Of a stretch of DNA of 64,000 nt, positions 1 through 7,342 are shown piece after piece; position 1 is the stretch's first letter, and each line of letters opens with the position of its first letter. The notes below the pieces were generated by a model. The model was not told where the DNA came from and ran no database searches. It saw only the letters and a program-made list of their open reading frames with translations. Both the position numbers and the translations under genes were made by a program. Origin of the DNA: an uncultured Bacteroidales bacterium (GTDB taxonomy: Bacteria; Bacteroidota; Bacteroidia; Bacteroidales; Muribaculaceae); NCBI GenBank assembly GCA_945829225.1, contig CALZTY010000007.1:1-64000 (forward strand), in the 5' to 3' direction.

Positions 1-113
1 AAGCAATGGAGGAAACGAATTTTGACATGTATAATAGGGAAATGAGACCGTTAGTTATATTATATGGATTATTGAAAAATAAGACATCCAGTTTGTTCTA
101 TGTATCAAAGTGA
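1..113 (+). CDS. C-terminal fragment of an unidentified protein (cut by window edge)
   Basis: The frame beginning at base 3 is open from the window edge to a TGA at 111-113 and encodes 36 residues rich in charged and hydrophobic residues (ending FYVSK). Its AT-rich codon use matches the following element genes. Too little is visible to assign a family. It could be the tail of a real gene upstream of the window or a chance opening; the absence of any other gene in the first 420 bases makes a real tail plausible. Confidence 0.4.
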   Translation, partial: AMEETNFDMYNREMRPLVILYGLLKNKTSSLFYVSK

Positions 114-421
114 TTGATAATTGTATGTTATTGATTTTTAATAACTTATTGGATTGGCAATTTGATTGATAGGAAAATACATGTCAATGTCTGACCTTCT
201 GTGTGTCATTCACGACTTGGTTCTGAAACCTATATTTCACGTTTTTTAGGGGGTAATCTGTGTGAAGCAGGATATGGGTTGATTTAAGGTATATGACATG
301 CCCCCTCAAATAGACCACCTATACCATAAATCACATAACTTAATGAAAATGAATAATATATCAAAAATATTCCGTTTTGTTATATTTAAATCGATGGTTA
401 ACCCATTGACCAGATTTTAAT
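114..421. other. AT-rich intergenic stretch
   Basis: No convincing gene. It contains scattered GATTGATA and TTATTGATT-type AT-rich motifs and a GACATG hexamer, but no clear terminator or -7 box. The promoter of the 422 gene must lie here; only weak matches such as TATATTTA near 380 are visible. Confidence 0.5.
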
Positions 422-1567
422 ATGATTAAACATAAAATATACGAAGATTTTGATGGTATCAAGGAAGAAATAATTATGAGGGAAGATACCGTTAATGATT
501 TTATGAACCTCCCTTACACGGAACAGTTGAGGATGTATTTCCAAAAAGGATGTAAACCAATGAAGAATATCGTGAGGTATGAGAATTCTGAAAAGTATCT
601 TTCGCTGGAAAAAATACAAGGATCGGTAGAATTTACAGGAACTCATTTTTATGTGAAACATCAGATTGTGGACAAGTTCCTATACAAGAAAGAGAACAAG
701 AAAACTTTTTCGCGGTACGAAAGGCGAGGGCTACTTGATGACCTTATGTTGTTCCCCCGTTTTGACTGGATAAAGAAGGAACACGATAACGGACATGTCC
801 ACTTCAAGGTGTTCTCAAATTCAATTGTGCGGGATATTCTCGCAGGGAAACTGACTAATGTGGAGGAAGTGGTGAAGAAATATCTGAAATCTCTCCATCT
901 CAAAAACATTGACTGGAAGATATTCGTGCGATACCTTGTTAATGATTATACAATTCCTTTGAACTGGTTGAAAGTCGTGACAACTGACGTTAATGAGGCG
1001 ATGACAAAACTATGTGAACAACCGCAAGGACAATTCAAGGATATTATAGAACAATCACTGTCTTTGGGGAGAACTGTCAACCCAAGATGGTCAAAGAAGA
1101 GAATGGAAGAAGAACACTTGAAGATGACAAGGATGTTGATGAAGATGGAAATTGATGATAAGGAAAAGACGCCTGTATATAATGAATGTCCAACATTTGA
1201 CTATCCATGTCATATTCTCAACACAGAACAAGAGGTATTTCAAGAAGGTCTTGACATGCACCACTGTATATACACATGCTACTGGAAAAGAATAAAGAAC
1301 AAAGAATATCTGGGACTGTCGTTCTATGAGCCAGAAAGATTTACCCTCGGGTTGAATAGGACTAATGGTAAATTTGAGTTTGACCAAGCCTATCTGAAAT
1401 ACGACAAGGAGATTGGTCAGGCGTCAATTGATATGATTAATAAATTTCTTAATGATGATGTTGTGGTTGAGCAGATAACTAAATTTGGACAGGACAATCC
1501 AACTCTTACCTCTATTGTTCCCAAAGTTGAAGATGTTGAAGATGTTGATAACGACCTACCGTTCTGA
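422..1567 (+). CDS. PcfJ-like domain protein of the mobile element
   Basis: A 381-aa soluble protein. The C-terminal third carries the hallmark of the PcfJ family (named after a gene of conjugative plasmid pCF10): an EGLDMHHCIYTC segment, then short beta-strand blocks (YLGLSFY, FTLGLNR, KFEFDQAY) and a final helix. In the family this is the xMHHCIxxY-type core; no biochemical activity is established. The N-terminal two thirds are charged and unrecognised. No signal peptide or membrane segment is seen. It precedes a strong terminator at 1592-1630, so it forms its own transcription unit. PcfJ-like proteins are common on plasmids and phages, which fits the context. Confidence 0.6.
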   Translation: MIKHKIYEDFDGIKEEIIMREDTVNDFMNLPYTEQLRMYFQKGCKPMKNIVRYENSEKYLSLEKIQGSVEFTGTHFYVKHQIVDKFLYKKENKKTFSRYERRGLLDDLMLFPRFDWIKKEHDNGHVHFKVFSNSIVRDILAGKLTNVEEVVKKYLKSLHLKNIDWKIFVRYLVNDYTIPLNWLKVVTTDVNEAMTKLCEQPQGQFKDIIEQSLSLGRTVNPRWSKKRMEEEHLKMTRMLMKMEIDDKEKTPVYNECPTFDYPCHILNTEQEVFQEGLDMHHCIYTCYWKRIKNKEYLGLSFYEPERFTLGLNRTNGKFEFDQAYLKYDKEIGQASIDMINKFLNDDVVVEQITKFGQDNPTLTSIVPKVEDVEDVDNDLPF

Positions 1568-1591
1568 TTATAATACATACATATTTCTTTC

Positions 1592-1630
1592 ATCCCCAAA
1601 GAGAACTAAAAATCTCCTTGGGGATTTTTC
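1592..1630 (+). terminator. Rho-independent terminator after the PcfJ-like gene
   Basis: Stem ATCCCCAA..GAGA / TCTC..TTGGGGAT followed by TTTTT, 25 bases after the stop codon. Confidence 0.8.
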
Positions 1631-1657
1631 ATAATTGGCTGGTTGCGAAAATATTCG

Positions 1658-1665
1658 TAAATTTG
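1658..1665 (+). promoter_or_regulatory. -7 box TAAATTTG upstream of the 1699 gene
   Basis: Matches the Bacteroidales -7 consensus TAnnTTTG and lies 33 bases before the start codon, after the preceding terminator. Confidence 0.6.
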
Positions 1666-1698
1666 TATTCACAATAATCTTCAATATTATATTTCAAC

Positions 1699-2691
1699 AT
1701 GAGCCTTTGGTCGAAAGGAATAGAAAGAAGCAAGACTGGCGCCGTCAGAACAGAGGATGACAAGACCAATCCCATTGACGAGTTCTTCGCCAGTCAGCCT
1801 GACGTGCGTTCGTACGAAATCACGGACATAAAGAACGGGGTGGTTAATGTGGATGGTTCAATCCACCTCAATGAAGCAGACCTTGATGATGGAAAACTGT
1901 TCTTCAAGATAGCTAAACTTACAGGCAACCTTTACTGCCACTGCAAGCACATCAAACAGTCAGTAGTCCCCGCAGAACTTGGTGGAGAGATTGTATTCGT
2001 TCCCAACGAGGAAGAATTGTGGAAGAACAAGCAGGCAGCCGAGGGAGAGGATGACTTGGACATGGGTTATATTACGGCAAAAGACCGTACGAAAGATGAC
2101 CTCATAACAAACGTCAAACTGGCTTTTGCCGATTTAATTTCAGCAGCAGCAACAGAAGGTGTTGACCTTGAAGAACTATGGAAAAATGTTCTGGAACAAA
2201 ACGCCAACAAGGATAAGTATAAGTTGCGTATTGAATTTGAAAAGAATAAGTTAGGCAAAACCATAACAAATATCTATGTTTCTGACGATGACAATGACAA
2301 GCTGGAACTAAATCCAATTCAAACTGCAATATATCTTATGTTTGCCATGGATGAGAATGGCTTTACAGTAGATGACCTTAAAACCACGGACTGGATTGTG
2401 GCCAAACAGATATACAGCCAGCTTGCAAACACAGAACAGAAAACTTATATCAAAGACAAGGATACTGGCGAATATTTAAATTACACCGATGGTATTTTGA
2501 ACAAGGCATTTAAACCAACTACAGTCAATAGTTATATCAGTGAGATACGCAAGAAGCTGGAAAAACTCATCTGTGTCGAAGATGTCAGAAACGGTTTCTC
2601 GATAGTAGGTAAACGAGGTGAGGCTTTAAAGATAAGTCAATCAACACCTGAAATACGACAGCTCATCTGTGAGGAATTTGGGTTTGATTGA
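1699..2691 (+). CDS. Unrecognised 330-aa element protein
   Basis: Family not recognised. The N-terminal 115 residues include a beta-rich stretch (VVNVDGSIHL, LTGNLYCHCKHI, LGGEIVFVP) that looks like short repeated strand units. The C-terminal 110 residues (LNPIQTAIYLMFAMDENG onward) are helical and resemble the winged-helix-like ends of several Bacteroidales proteins of unknown function, but that is only an impression. There is no signal peptide or TM segment, so it is probably cytoplasmic. It is flanked by its own -7 box (1658) and terminator (2717), so it is probably monocistronic. Confidence 0.75.
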   Translation: MSLWSKGIERSKTGAVRTEDDKTNPIDEFFASQPDVRSYEITDIKNGVVNVDGSIHLNEADLDDGKLFFKIAKLTGNLYCHCKHIKQSVVPAELGGEIVFVPNEEELWKNKQAAEGEDDLDMGYITAKDRTKDDLITNVKLAFADLISAAATEGVDLEELWKNVLEQNANKDKYKLRIEFEKNKLGKTITNIYVSDDDNDKLELNPIQTAIYLMFAMDENGFTVDDLKTTDWIVAKQIYSQLANTEQKTYIKDKDTGEYLNYTDGILNKAFKPTTVNSYISEIRKKLEKLICVEDVRNGFSIVGKRGEALKISQSTPEIRQLICEEFGFD

Positions 2692-2716
2692 CCCTCCTTT
2701 ACATTATAATATATAG

Positions 2717-2750
2717 GCGAGGACATGTTAAAAGTGTTCTCGCTTTTTTA
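2717..2750 (+). terminator. Terminator after the 1699 gene
   Basis: Stem GCGAGGACA / TGTTCTCGC (one G-U pair) followed by TTTTTT. Confidence 0.8.
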
Positions 2751-2779
2751 TGCCCATTCACTACCTTGTTCTGTTGTTC

Positions 2780-2827
2780 AGCCAATATTGGCTCACGTGT
2801 ATCGCTGAGAACAATCCGTTAATTTTG
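2780..2827 (+). promoter_or_regulatory. Palindromic operator plus promoter of the C5 methyltransferase
   Basis: A perfect 14-bp palindrome AGCCAATATTGGCT (2780-2793) is followed after 26 bases by -7 box TAATTTTG (2820-2827) and then GCAGTGTCAAAAC. The same arrangement with identical spacing occurs at 4680 and 6180. The palindrome sits upstream of the -7 box, where an activator or a -33-occluding repressor would bind. Confidence 0.8.
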
Positions 2828-2875
2828 CAGTGTCAAAACAAAGAACAAATGTTTAACACTCAAATATATACAACT

Positions 2876-3754
2876 ATGAACAACTCAAACAACATCCTTG
2901 TGAACGACCAGAACAACGTACTCAACCAGAACACAGTCGAGAATATCGACTGGGATGGAACTCTGTGGAGAGACCGTGTCTTCTCCCACCCAGAACGTAC
3001 CATAACCATAGGAACCTCATGCAGTGGTATTGGTGCCCCCGAACAGGCACTCCGTCAACTTGGATTGAACAGTAAGATACTCTTCGCCGGGGACATAGAC
3101 CCCAACGTGAAGAAGTCCTACTTCGCCAACTACGACATCACGGAAGAACAATGGCACAATGACATGTTCAAGTTCGACGCCACTCCATTCAAGGGTAAAC
3201 TGACCCTATTCGTCTCAGGGATTTGCTGTCAGACATTCAGTAAGGCTGGTGGTCTGGCGGGTGTCAAGGACAAGAAACGCGGATGTCTTTATACGGCGTT
3301 CTCCCGTATCGTACGGGAGTGCGAGCCTGAGGTATGGATTATGGAGAACGTCGAGAACATGTTGAACTCCAACAAGGGTAGTGACTGGAAGATAATCAAG
3401 GAAGAACTTGACACTCTTGGTTATGACATACACTATCAGGTGCTCAACGCCAAGAGCTATGGTGTTCCCCAGAGCCGTGCCCGTCTGTTTGTGATAGGTT
3501 TCAAACGACCCACAGAGTTCCTTTACCCCAGACCAATCAAGCAGGAGAAGGTTATCTGCGATATCCTTGAAGATACGGAGCAGGGACTACGTCAGCTCAC
3601 ACCCCGTGAGGCACTGCGGCTTCAAGGGTTTGGAGAAGACTTCAAGATTGCGGTGAGTGATACCTATGCCTATAAACAGGCTGGCAACAGTATCGCCGTT
3701 CCGGTTCTCAAAGCATTGTATCAGCAGATGGATATCACAAAATACGGTTTCTAA
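2876..3754 (+). CDS. DNA cytosine-5 methyltransferase, lacking an obvious target-recognition domain
   Basis: A 292-aa C5-MTase transferring methyl from AdoMet to cytosine. Motifs in order: I (TSCSGIGAPEQAL), IV with catalytic Cys118 (GICCQTFS), VI (MENV), VIII (QSRARLFVIG), IX (LTPREALRLQGF) and X (QAGNSIAVPVLKAL). Motif IV reads C-C-Q where P-C-Q is normal. Only about 35 residues separate VIII and IX, so the variable target-recognition domain is essentially absent. An ATG at 2849 gives nine more residues; upstream starts are excluded because the -7 box is at 2820. The 3788 gene follows by 33 bases, probably in the same transcript, and carries a segment resembling the missing region. Confidence 0.93.
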   Translation: MNNSNNILVNDQNNVLNQNTVENIDWDGTLWRDRVFSHPERTITIGTSCSGIGAPEQALRQLGLNSKILFAGDIDPNVKKSYFANYDITEEQWHNDMFKFDATPFKGKLTLFVSGICCQTFSKAGGLAGVKDKKRGCLYTAFSRIVRECEPEVWIMENVENMLNSNKGSDWKIIKEELDTLGYDIHYQVLNAKSYGVPQSRARLFVIGFKRPTEFLYPRPIKQEKVICDILEDTEQGLRQLTPREALRLQGFGEDFKIAVSDTYAYKQAGNSIAVPVLKALYQQMDITKYGF

Positions 3755-3787
3755 TCAACATTATCCAACATCCTAAATTTAAGAGCT

Positions 3788-4582
3788 ATGACTACAAATA
3801 TTTCAGAGAAAAGTTTCAAAGAACTCAATACTCTTATGAGTGAAGTAAATGTTCAGATGGAGGAACTGAACAGAAAGAAGGAAGAAATTTCCGCTGCAAT
3901 CCAGCAGAGAAAAGAACAAGTTAAAGCGAATTTCGTTCTTCATTCAAATCAGTATATGGAGGCATACCGTCAGATGATGGAGGATACCCGCCTTATGATG
4001 GAGATGGGTATCGACCCCACCTCAATCTCTACAGAACCTGCCATTGAGGACAAGGTGGAAGAACCACTTGTTGTTCCCTCAGAAGATGTCGTGGAGGAAG
4101 AAGTGGCTGGACATGTATCTGCTGAACCTGATGTTCTGCAAGAAGAACTTGAAGAAGAAACTTCTGATGCTGAAATCATTGAGGACGTGGATACTGATGA
4201 CACGACTTCAATTGATGTCAAGGAGGAAGATAAGTGCTCTGAACCGAATGAATTGAAGAAGGGAGGGTACAAGCCGTTCTTCTACCTCTTGGGAAAAAGA
4301 AAGGGTGCTTTCCCCAAGAATGGGACCACGAATAAAATTCGTAAGTCAACAAGATTGCTGACACCTTACTATAAACTGACGGGGAGTGAACTCATCAACA
4401 GAAGCCTGCCTATGGGTAACTTGAAGTACCGCGACAGTTATCCAAATCCTGACGAGAGCCGTATCTATTCAGCAGACGGTATCGCACCAACCATCACGGC
4501 CATGCATAGTGATTTACACATCTGGGTGGGACCAAGGCTTGATACACCCACAGAGCCAACACCATTGACTGACGCAGCATGA
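3788..4582 (+). CDS. Coiled-coil protein with a C5-methyltransferase TRD-like C-terminal segment
   Basis: A 264-aa protein in three parts: a long helical coiled coil (about residues 1-75, Glu/Lys/Gln heptads), a very acidic linker (about 85-160), and a basic C-terminal part. The last contains SRIYSADGIAPTITA at about residue 225. That string resembles the R-x-YS-x-DGIAPTL element that intact C5-MTases carry just before motif IX, in the target-recognition region. The preceding gene is a C5-MTase lacking that region, so this may be its specificity partner in trans; this is inference. It lacks its own palindromic promoter and is followed by a terminator at 4617. Confidence 0.75.
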   Translation: MTTNISEKSFKELNTLMSEVNVQMEELNRKKEEISAAIQQRKEQVKANFVLHSNQYMEAYRQMMEDTRLMMEMGIDPTSISTEPAIEDKVEEPLVVPSEDVVEEEVAGHVSAEPDVLQEELEEETSDAEIIEDVDTDDTTSIDVKEEDKCSEPNELKKGGYKPFFYLLGKRKGAFPKNGTTNKIRKSTRLLTPYYKLTGSELINRSLPMGNLKYRDSYPNPDESRIYSADGIAPTITAMHSDLHIWVGPRLDTPTEPTPLTDAA

Positions 4583-4616
4583 TGTTCTGACAAAACAGTT
4601 CCGCTCATATTTTTCC

Positions 4617-4656
4617 AGAGGTAAGTCCATTGACATGTGGCCTTACCTCTTTTTTG
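4617..4656 (+). terminator. Terminator of the C5-methyltransferase operon
   Basis: Perfect 9-bp stem AGAGGTAAG / CTTACCTCT followed by TTTTTT. Confidence 0.88.
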
Positions 4657-4679
4657 TTCCCATCACTCATACTCATCGC

Positions 4680-4727
4680 AGCCAATATTGGCTCAGTTCA
4701 AAGGTTTGTTCTATTCCCGTAATTTTG
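4680..4727 (+). promoter_or_regulatory. Palindromic operator plus promoter of the adenine methyltransferase
   Basis: AGCCAATATTGGCT (4680-4693), 26-base spacer, -7 box TAATTTTG (4720-4727), then TAGTGTCAAAAC. This is identical in layout to 2780-2827. Confidence 0.8.
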
Positions 4728-4771
4728 TAGTGTCAAAACAAAAGTAATAATAAACTAAACGTCACTATATT

Positions 4772-6157
4772 ATGACACCTACAACAACCACAATCAATCC
4801 CGTCTGGACAGCCATTCATTCAGAACTGTTCAATGCCTGCAAAGACATGTTCTCGGTCAATCCCACCACTGGTGAAATAGAACAGAAGATGGACAAAACT
4901 GCTAAGGATAGTCTTAGGAGCACCCTTGTCCGTATTACTCTGGGGCGAGCAGAAAAAGAACAACACCAGTGTGCCAACAACTCATCCAACGCCGCCTCCG
5001 GACTTAAACAGATTGTCATCTGGCCCGGAGGCAAGAAGAACGAACTCAAATTCATACTCCCCAACCTCCCTTCGTACGACCGTTTCTTTGAACCATTCGT
5101 TGGAGGTGGTTCCGTGTTCATGGGTATAAACTCCAAAGAGCACTATATCAACGATTTCAGCCCCCGTCTGATTACCCTCTACAAACACATCGCTTCGTCA
5201 GACAAACGGTTCTTTCACTATCTTGAAGCAATTGACATGTCAATAGTGAAGGCTGGTGAGTTTGCACACAGGTATCAGGAAGTACTGGCCAATATATACG
5301 AACAGTTCAGAACTGATGTCATACCCAAAGAGGAAATGAAGAAAGCCGTATCAGAGTGGTGCGAAAGAAACAAAGGTGAGATCCTTGACATCATTGGTGA
5401 ATTCACATCCTTCCCATGTACTCTCGTGCAGGAGGTGAAAGACTATATCTGTGGAAAGTGGGGAAAGTTCCCAAGAATGAAAAAGAGAGGGACTGTTGGT
5501 GACTGGGTCTATAAGAACATTGAGACCGCAGTCAAGGGAGCGGTCTATAATAACTATCGTCGCCTTTTTAATGACAACGCGATTATGAGTATAAATGCTC
5601 CACTTCGGTCAGCTCTATGCGTTTATATTTGTAAGTTCTGTTACTCTGGCATGATGTCGTACAATAAAAAGGGAGAATATAAGACGGCCTATGGCGGTAA
5701 CGGATTGTCAACTAAACGACTTCAAAATGACATTTCGTACTACCAGTCAGAGCGTGTAAGAAAACATTTCATGAACGCCCATATATACAACTACGATTTT
5801 GAAGAATTCCTACTCAAGACCAATCCCACGGAAAACGATTTCATATTTCTGGACCCGCCCTATGACAGTAAATTCAGTTCGTACGATAATAATGAATTTA
5901 ATAGGAACGACCACAAGAGACTGGCTGACTATCTCCTGAATAAATGCAAGGCAAAATGGATGATGATTATCAGTAAGACTGACTTCATCTACGACCTTTA
6001 CAATCAGCCTGGCATTCATATACAGGAATATGACAAAAAATATACATGTAATACAAAGGGTTGGAAGAACAGGGATGTCATTCATCTACTTATCACCAAC
6101 TATGACACAAGTGAGGTTAGTGATAGCAAAGATATGGAACACAACCTTGCTGCCTGA
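4772..6157 (+). CDS. D12-class (Dam-like) DNA adenine-N6 methyltransferase
   Basis: A 461-aa protein with WPGGKKN near residue 90, AdoMet motif I FFEPFVGGGSVF near 105-115, the NKKGEYKTAYGGN block near 310, and catalytic motif IV FLDPPYDS near 358-365. This order (I before IV) is the alpha/D12 class, of which Dam is the type member, so the product methylates adenine N6. It is much longer than Dam (about 270 aa), with an N-terminal extension of about 85 residues and a helical insert of about 130 residues between motifs I and IV. The recognition site cannot be read from sequence. It is driven by a promoter sharing its operator with the C5-MTase. Confidence 0.93.
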   Translation: MTPTTTTINPVWTAIHSELFNACKDMFSVNPTTGEIEQKMDKTAKDSLRSTLVRITLGRAEKEQHQCANNSSNAASGLKQIVIWPGGKKNELKFILPNLPSYDRFFEPFVGGGSVFMGINSKEHYINDFSPRLITLYKHIASSDKRFFHYLEAIDMSIVKAGEFAHRYQEVLANIYEQFRTDVIPKEEMKKAVSEWCERNKGEILDIIGEFTSFPCTLVQEVKDYICGKWGKFPRMKKRGTVGDWVYKNIETAVKGAVYNNYRRLFNDNAIMSINAPLRSALCVYICKFCYSGMMSYNKKGEYKTAYGGNGLSTKRLQNDISYYQSERVRKHFMNAHIYNYDFEEFLLKTNPTENDFIFLDPPYDSKFSSYDNNEFNRNDHKRLADYLLNKCKAKWMMIISKTDFIYDLYNQPGIHIQEYDKKYTCNTKGWKNRDVIHLLITNYDTSEVSDSKDMEHNLAA

Positions 6158-6179
6158 TAGTAGAACAAGAGTATTGTTC

Positions 6180-6227
6180 TGCCAATATTGGCTGAATGGT
6201 TCATTCAACAGAAACCCACTACCTTTG
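6180..6227 (+). promoter_or_regulatory. Palindromic operator plus promoter of the NUMOD1 gene
   Basis: GCCAATATTGGC (6181-6192, a 12-bp palindrome; the outer pair is T/T instead of A/T), then -7 box TACCTTTG at 6220-6227, at the same distance as in the other two copies. The start region again contains TCACAAAAC. Confidence 0.78.
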
Positions 6228-6267
6228 TATCACAAAACAGAAATAACAAACTTAAAAACAATATTAT

Positions 6268-7068
6268 ATGAAGGAGTTTAATTCCACAGAGTTCTGTTCC
6301 AAAGTGAAGAGCCTCAAAGAAACAATGGTCAACATCACCTATGATTCACAGGTAAAGAACATCTTCTACCAAGTTATCCGTGACAATGACTACAACCCCA
6401 CGGATGTTCTCAACTTCCTCGCTGAAATCTGGAACAAGACCTATCCCAACTATGCCGACAAGTTCAACAGTCAGAAGTGGTCTGCTGTGTTCAACCGTTT
6501 CATCTCTGCTGCCGAGGAAGAGTATGACTGGGAACTTGCCAAGAAACTCAAGGACACAATGACATCTGTGTCCGGAAAAGGGAAGGAACGTGAAGCACTA
6601 CTTCATGACAAGTTCTTCGGTCTTATGGATGAACTGGGGATTTATACCCATCTGTTGAAGATTGACATGTCCATTGACCTATTCGGTTGGATGGCAACAC
6701 TTGACCTTGTCATCTCCATGGCAGACGGTATCACAGAGAAAAAGACGCTTGACGAAACAGTTTCGTCTGATTTGGAGGGGACAAAGTCAACTTCTACTAT
6801 CACAGAAGTCACCAAGACTGATAAGGTGGTGGAAGATAAGGAGAAGAAGACACGCAAAAGAACAAAGTGGACCGGCATACTTCAATATTCTCTTGATGGG
6901 AAACTGGTCCGTCAGTGGAAATCCATTACCGAGGCAGCCAAGACACTGAACCTCAATCACGCCAGTATCAGTAAATGTGTGAATGGCACTTACAAGAAGG
7001 CCGTGGGTTACAGATGGGAGGGCATAAAAGAACCAATGGAAGACATGACGTCCACGGCTGCCGCCTGA
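6268..7068 (+). CDS. Free-standing NUMOD1-type DNA-binding protein
   Basis: A 266-aa protein. The C-terminal part (about residues 205-255, ILQYSLDGKLVRQW ... SITEAAKTLNLNHASISK ... GYRWEG) is a NUMOD1-type module: two short strands followed by a helix-turn-helix, usually attached to homing endonucleases. No GIY-YIG, HNH or other nuclease motif is visible in the first 170 residues, which are helical and unrecognised, followed by a Ser/Thr/Lys-rich linker. It shares the operator of the two methyltransferases. It could be a sequence-specific regulator, or the specificity part of a modification or mobility function. Confidence 0.7.
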   Translation: MKEFNSTEFCSKVKSLKETMVNITYDSQVKNIFYQVIRDNDYNPTDVLNFLAEIWNKTYPNYADKFNSQKWSAVFNRFISAAEEEYDWELAKKLKDTMTSVSGKGKEREALLHDKFFGLMDELGIYTHLLKIDMSIDLFGWMATLDLVISMADGITEKKTLDETVSSDLEGTKSTSTITEVTKTDKVVEDKEKKTRKRTKWTGILQYSLDGKLVRQWKSITEAAKTLNLNHASISKCVNGTYKKAVGYRWEGIKEPMEDMTSTAAA

Positions 7069-7090
7069 TACAAGAACATACACTCACAAA

Positions 7091-7128
7091 AAGACCACTG
7101 ATAGGATTTTGTCCATATCTGTGGTCTT
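7091..7128. terminator. Hairpin between convergent element genes
   Basis: AAGACCACtGATA / TATCtGTGGTCTT. In the leftward direction the stem is followed by TTTTTG, so it best terminates the minus-strand cluster; rightward it also follows the NUMOD1 gene. Confidence 0.65.
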
Positions 7129-7158
7129 AAACATATACTTAGTCGTGTAGAGATGGAT

Positions 7159-7338
7159 TTAGTCATCCATGTATTCTTCAAATTTTTTCACTCGTTCTTT
7201 GTCGCTCAATGGTTTTATCTCCGTCATTTCAGAATACTTTTTAAGAGGTTTGATACCCTCATTTTTTTCATTCAATGACTGTTCGTTTACGAAATCTTCT
7301 CGTTTCAAAATATTCGTCATTCTGCCTGATTTATCCAT
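7159..7338 (-). CDS. Small 59-aa charged protein
   Basis: ATG at 7338, stop at 7159-7161. The sequence is lysine- and glutamate-rich (MDKSGRMTNILKRE at the start, EEYMDD at the end) with no membrane segment. The start lies 5 bases after the stop of the upstream 7343-7786 gene, which suggests translational coupling. No family is recognised. Its existence is supported by position and coding-like composition only. Confidence 0.5.
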   Translation of the reverse strand: MDKSGRMTNILKREDFVNEQSLNEKNEGIKPLKKYSEMTEIKPLSDKERVKKFEEYMDD

Positions 7339-7342
7339 AACT

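Noticed and set aside
1-420. Left attachment site of the element
   Set aside because: I looked for a copy of the tRNA-Leu 3' end or of 11900-12015 in this stretch and found none; the left boundary must be outside the window.
3301-3319. CTCCCGTA / TACGGGAG palindrome as an operator
   Set aside because: It lies deep inside the C5-methyltransferase coding sequence, encodes conserved-looking residues, and is not repeated elsewhere.
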